From Candidatus Competibacteraceae bacterium (GTDB lineage: Bacteria; Pseudomonadota; Gammaproteobacteria; Competibacterales; Competibacteraceae), in contig DPWB01000195.1 of the NCBI GenBank assembly GCA_003527885.1, positions 1 to 6,599 on the forward strand: 6,599 bases of DNA, given 5' to 3'. The notes beneath the pieces were generated by a model. The model did not search any database, was not told the DNA's origin, and was given only the letters and a program-made list of their open reading frames with translations. Positions 6,216 through 6,599 of this stretch are shown in pieces. Within the stretch, counting starts at the first letter, position 1; every line of letters starts with the position of its first letter. The translations under genes and the position numbers were made by a program.

Positions 6216-6599
6216 TCAGCCGCCATTGGCCTGGAAGCGCAGGCGCGCTTGCACCAAGGCGCCGCCGAGTGCGCCGCGACCGATATCTAGCCGGCCGTAG
6301 TAGACCTCTTCCACCAAATCCCGCACCACGGCCAAGCCGATGCCGTGACCGGCGACCGTGGGATCGGCGCGCTGGCCGCGGCCGAGCAGCAGCGGCGCTT
6401 GGTCGGCGGCGATGCCGGGCCCGTCATCCTCGACCTCCACCACCAGTTCGGTTCGGCCGTCGCGATCGGCGGGATAAGCGCGCAGCATCACCTGTCGCCG
6501 GCACCACTTGCAGGCGTTGTCCGCCAGATTGCCGATAATCTCCAGCAAATCGCCTTCGTCGCCGTAAAACATGGTCGACGCCGCCACCTCGCTGCTCAA
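6216..6599 (-). CDS. PhoQ-like sensor histidine kinase, C-terminal part (cut by window edge)
   Basis: Only the last 127-128 codons are in the window; the start lies beyond base 6599. What remains is the HATPase_c ATP-binding domain of a two-component sensor kinase. The N box reads EIIGNLADNACKWC, the G1 box EDDGPGI, and the G2 box GHGIGLAV. RGQRAD and LGGA near the end are very close to the corresponding parts of E. coli PhoQ (GNVLDNACKYC, RGQRVD, GLAVAREI). The missing N-terminal part should hold membrane segments, a sensor domain and the phosphorylated His. A PhoP-like regulator gene would be expected next to it, upstream on this strand. The family is secure; whether it senses Mg2+ and cationic peptides as PhoQ does cannot be judged without the sensor domain. 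The TTG at the window edge is an internal codon, not the start. Confidence 0.9.
   Translation of the reverse strand: MSSEVAASTMFYGDEGDLLEIIGNLADNACKWCRRQVMLRAYPADRDGRTELVVEVEDDGPGIAADQAPLLLGRGQRADPTVAGHGIGLAVVRDLVEEVYYGRLDIGRGALGGALVQARLRFQANGG

Overview
The window looks like ordinary chromosomal sequence from a high-GC gammaproteobacterium, preceded by about 62 bases of sequencing adapter. The host inference rests on the mutY-yggX pair, a FimX-type degenerate GGDEF-EAL protein and a PhoQ-like kinase. The genus cannot be read from the sequence. The window starts inside a gene and ends inside another, so it is a contig end on the left and a cut on the right.

Layout: bases 1-62 match the Illumina Nextera i7 adapter with scattered errors. 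Bases 63-1218 (+) are the 3' part of a FimX-like c-di-GMP receptor with degenerate GGDEF and EAL domains. It converges, with 2 bases between the stop codons, on a YeeZ-type NAD(P)-binding epimerase/dehydratase (1221-2120, -). Across a 54-base divergent gap lies mutY (2175-3239, +), the adenine glycosylase that acts at 8-oxoG:A mispairs. It is followed 10 bases later by yggX (3250-3522, +), an Fe(II)-trafficking and oxidative-damage-protection protein. Next come a promoter with a GC-rich discriminator, a tRNA-Phe(GAA) gene (3584-3659) and a strong intrinsic terminator (3668-3698).

A small exported Arg/Tyr-rich protein of unknown function (3768-4157, -) faces the tRNA. It is divergent from a YkgJ-type cysteine-cluster protein (4399-5163, +). 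That gene converges, 8 bases stop to stop, on an endonuclease/exonuclease/phosphatase-fold hydrolase (5172-6122, -). The last gene (6216 to the right edge, -) is the ATP-binding C-terminus of a PhoQ-like sensor histidine kinase. It lies upstream of the hydrolase on the same strand.

Functional links: mutY and yggX form an oxidative-damage module (DNA repair plus protection of Fe-S clusters; MutY itself carries a 4Fe-4S cluster). The remaining genes look like unrelated housekeeping or signalling genes. I found no mobile element, CRISPR array, toxin-antitoxin or defence locus, and no convincing evidence of a novel system. The points most worth checking are the adapter at the left edge, the loss of catalytic residues in the FimX-like protein and the uncharacterised exported protein.
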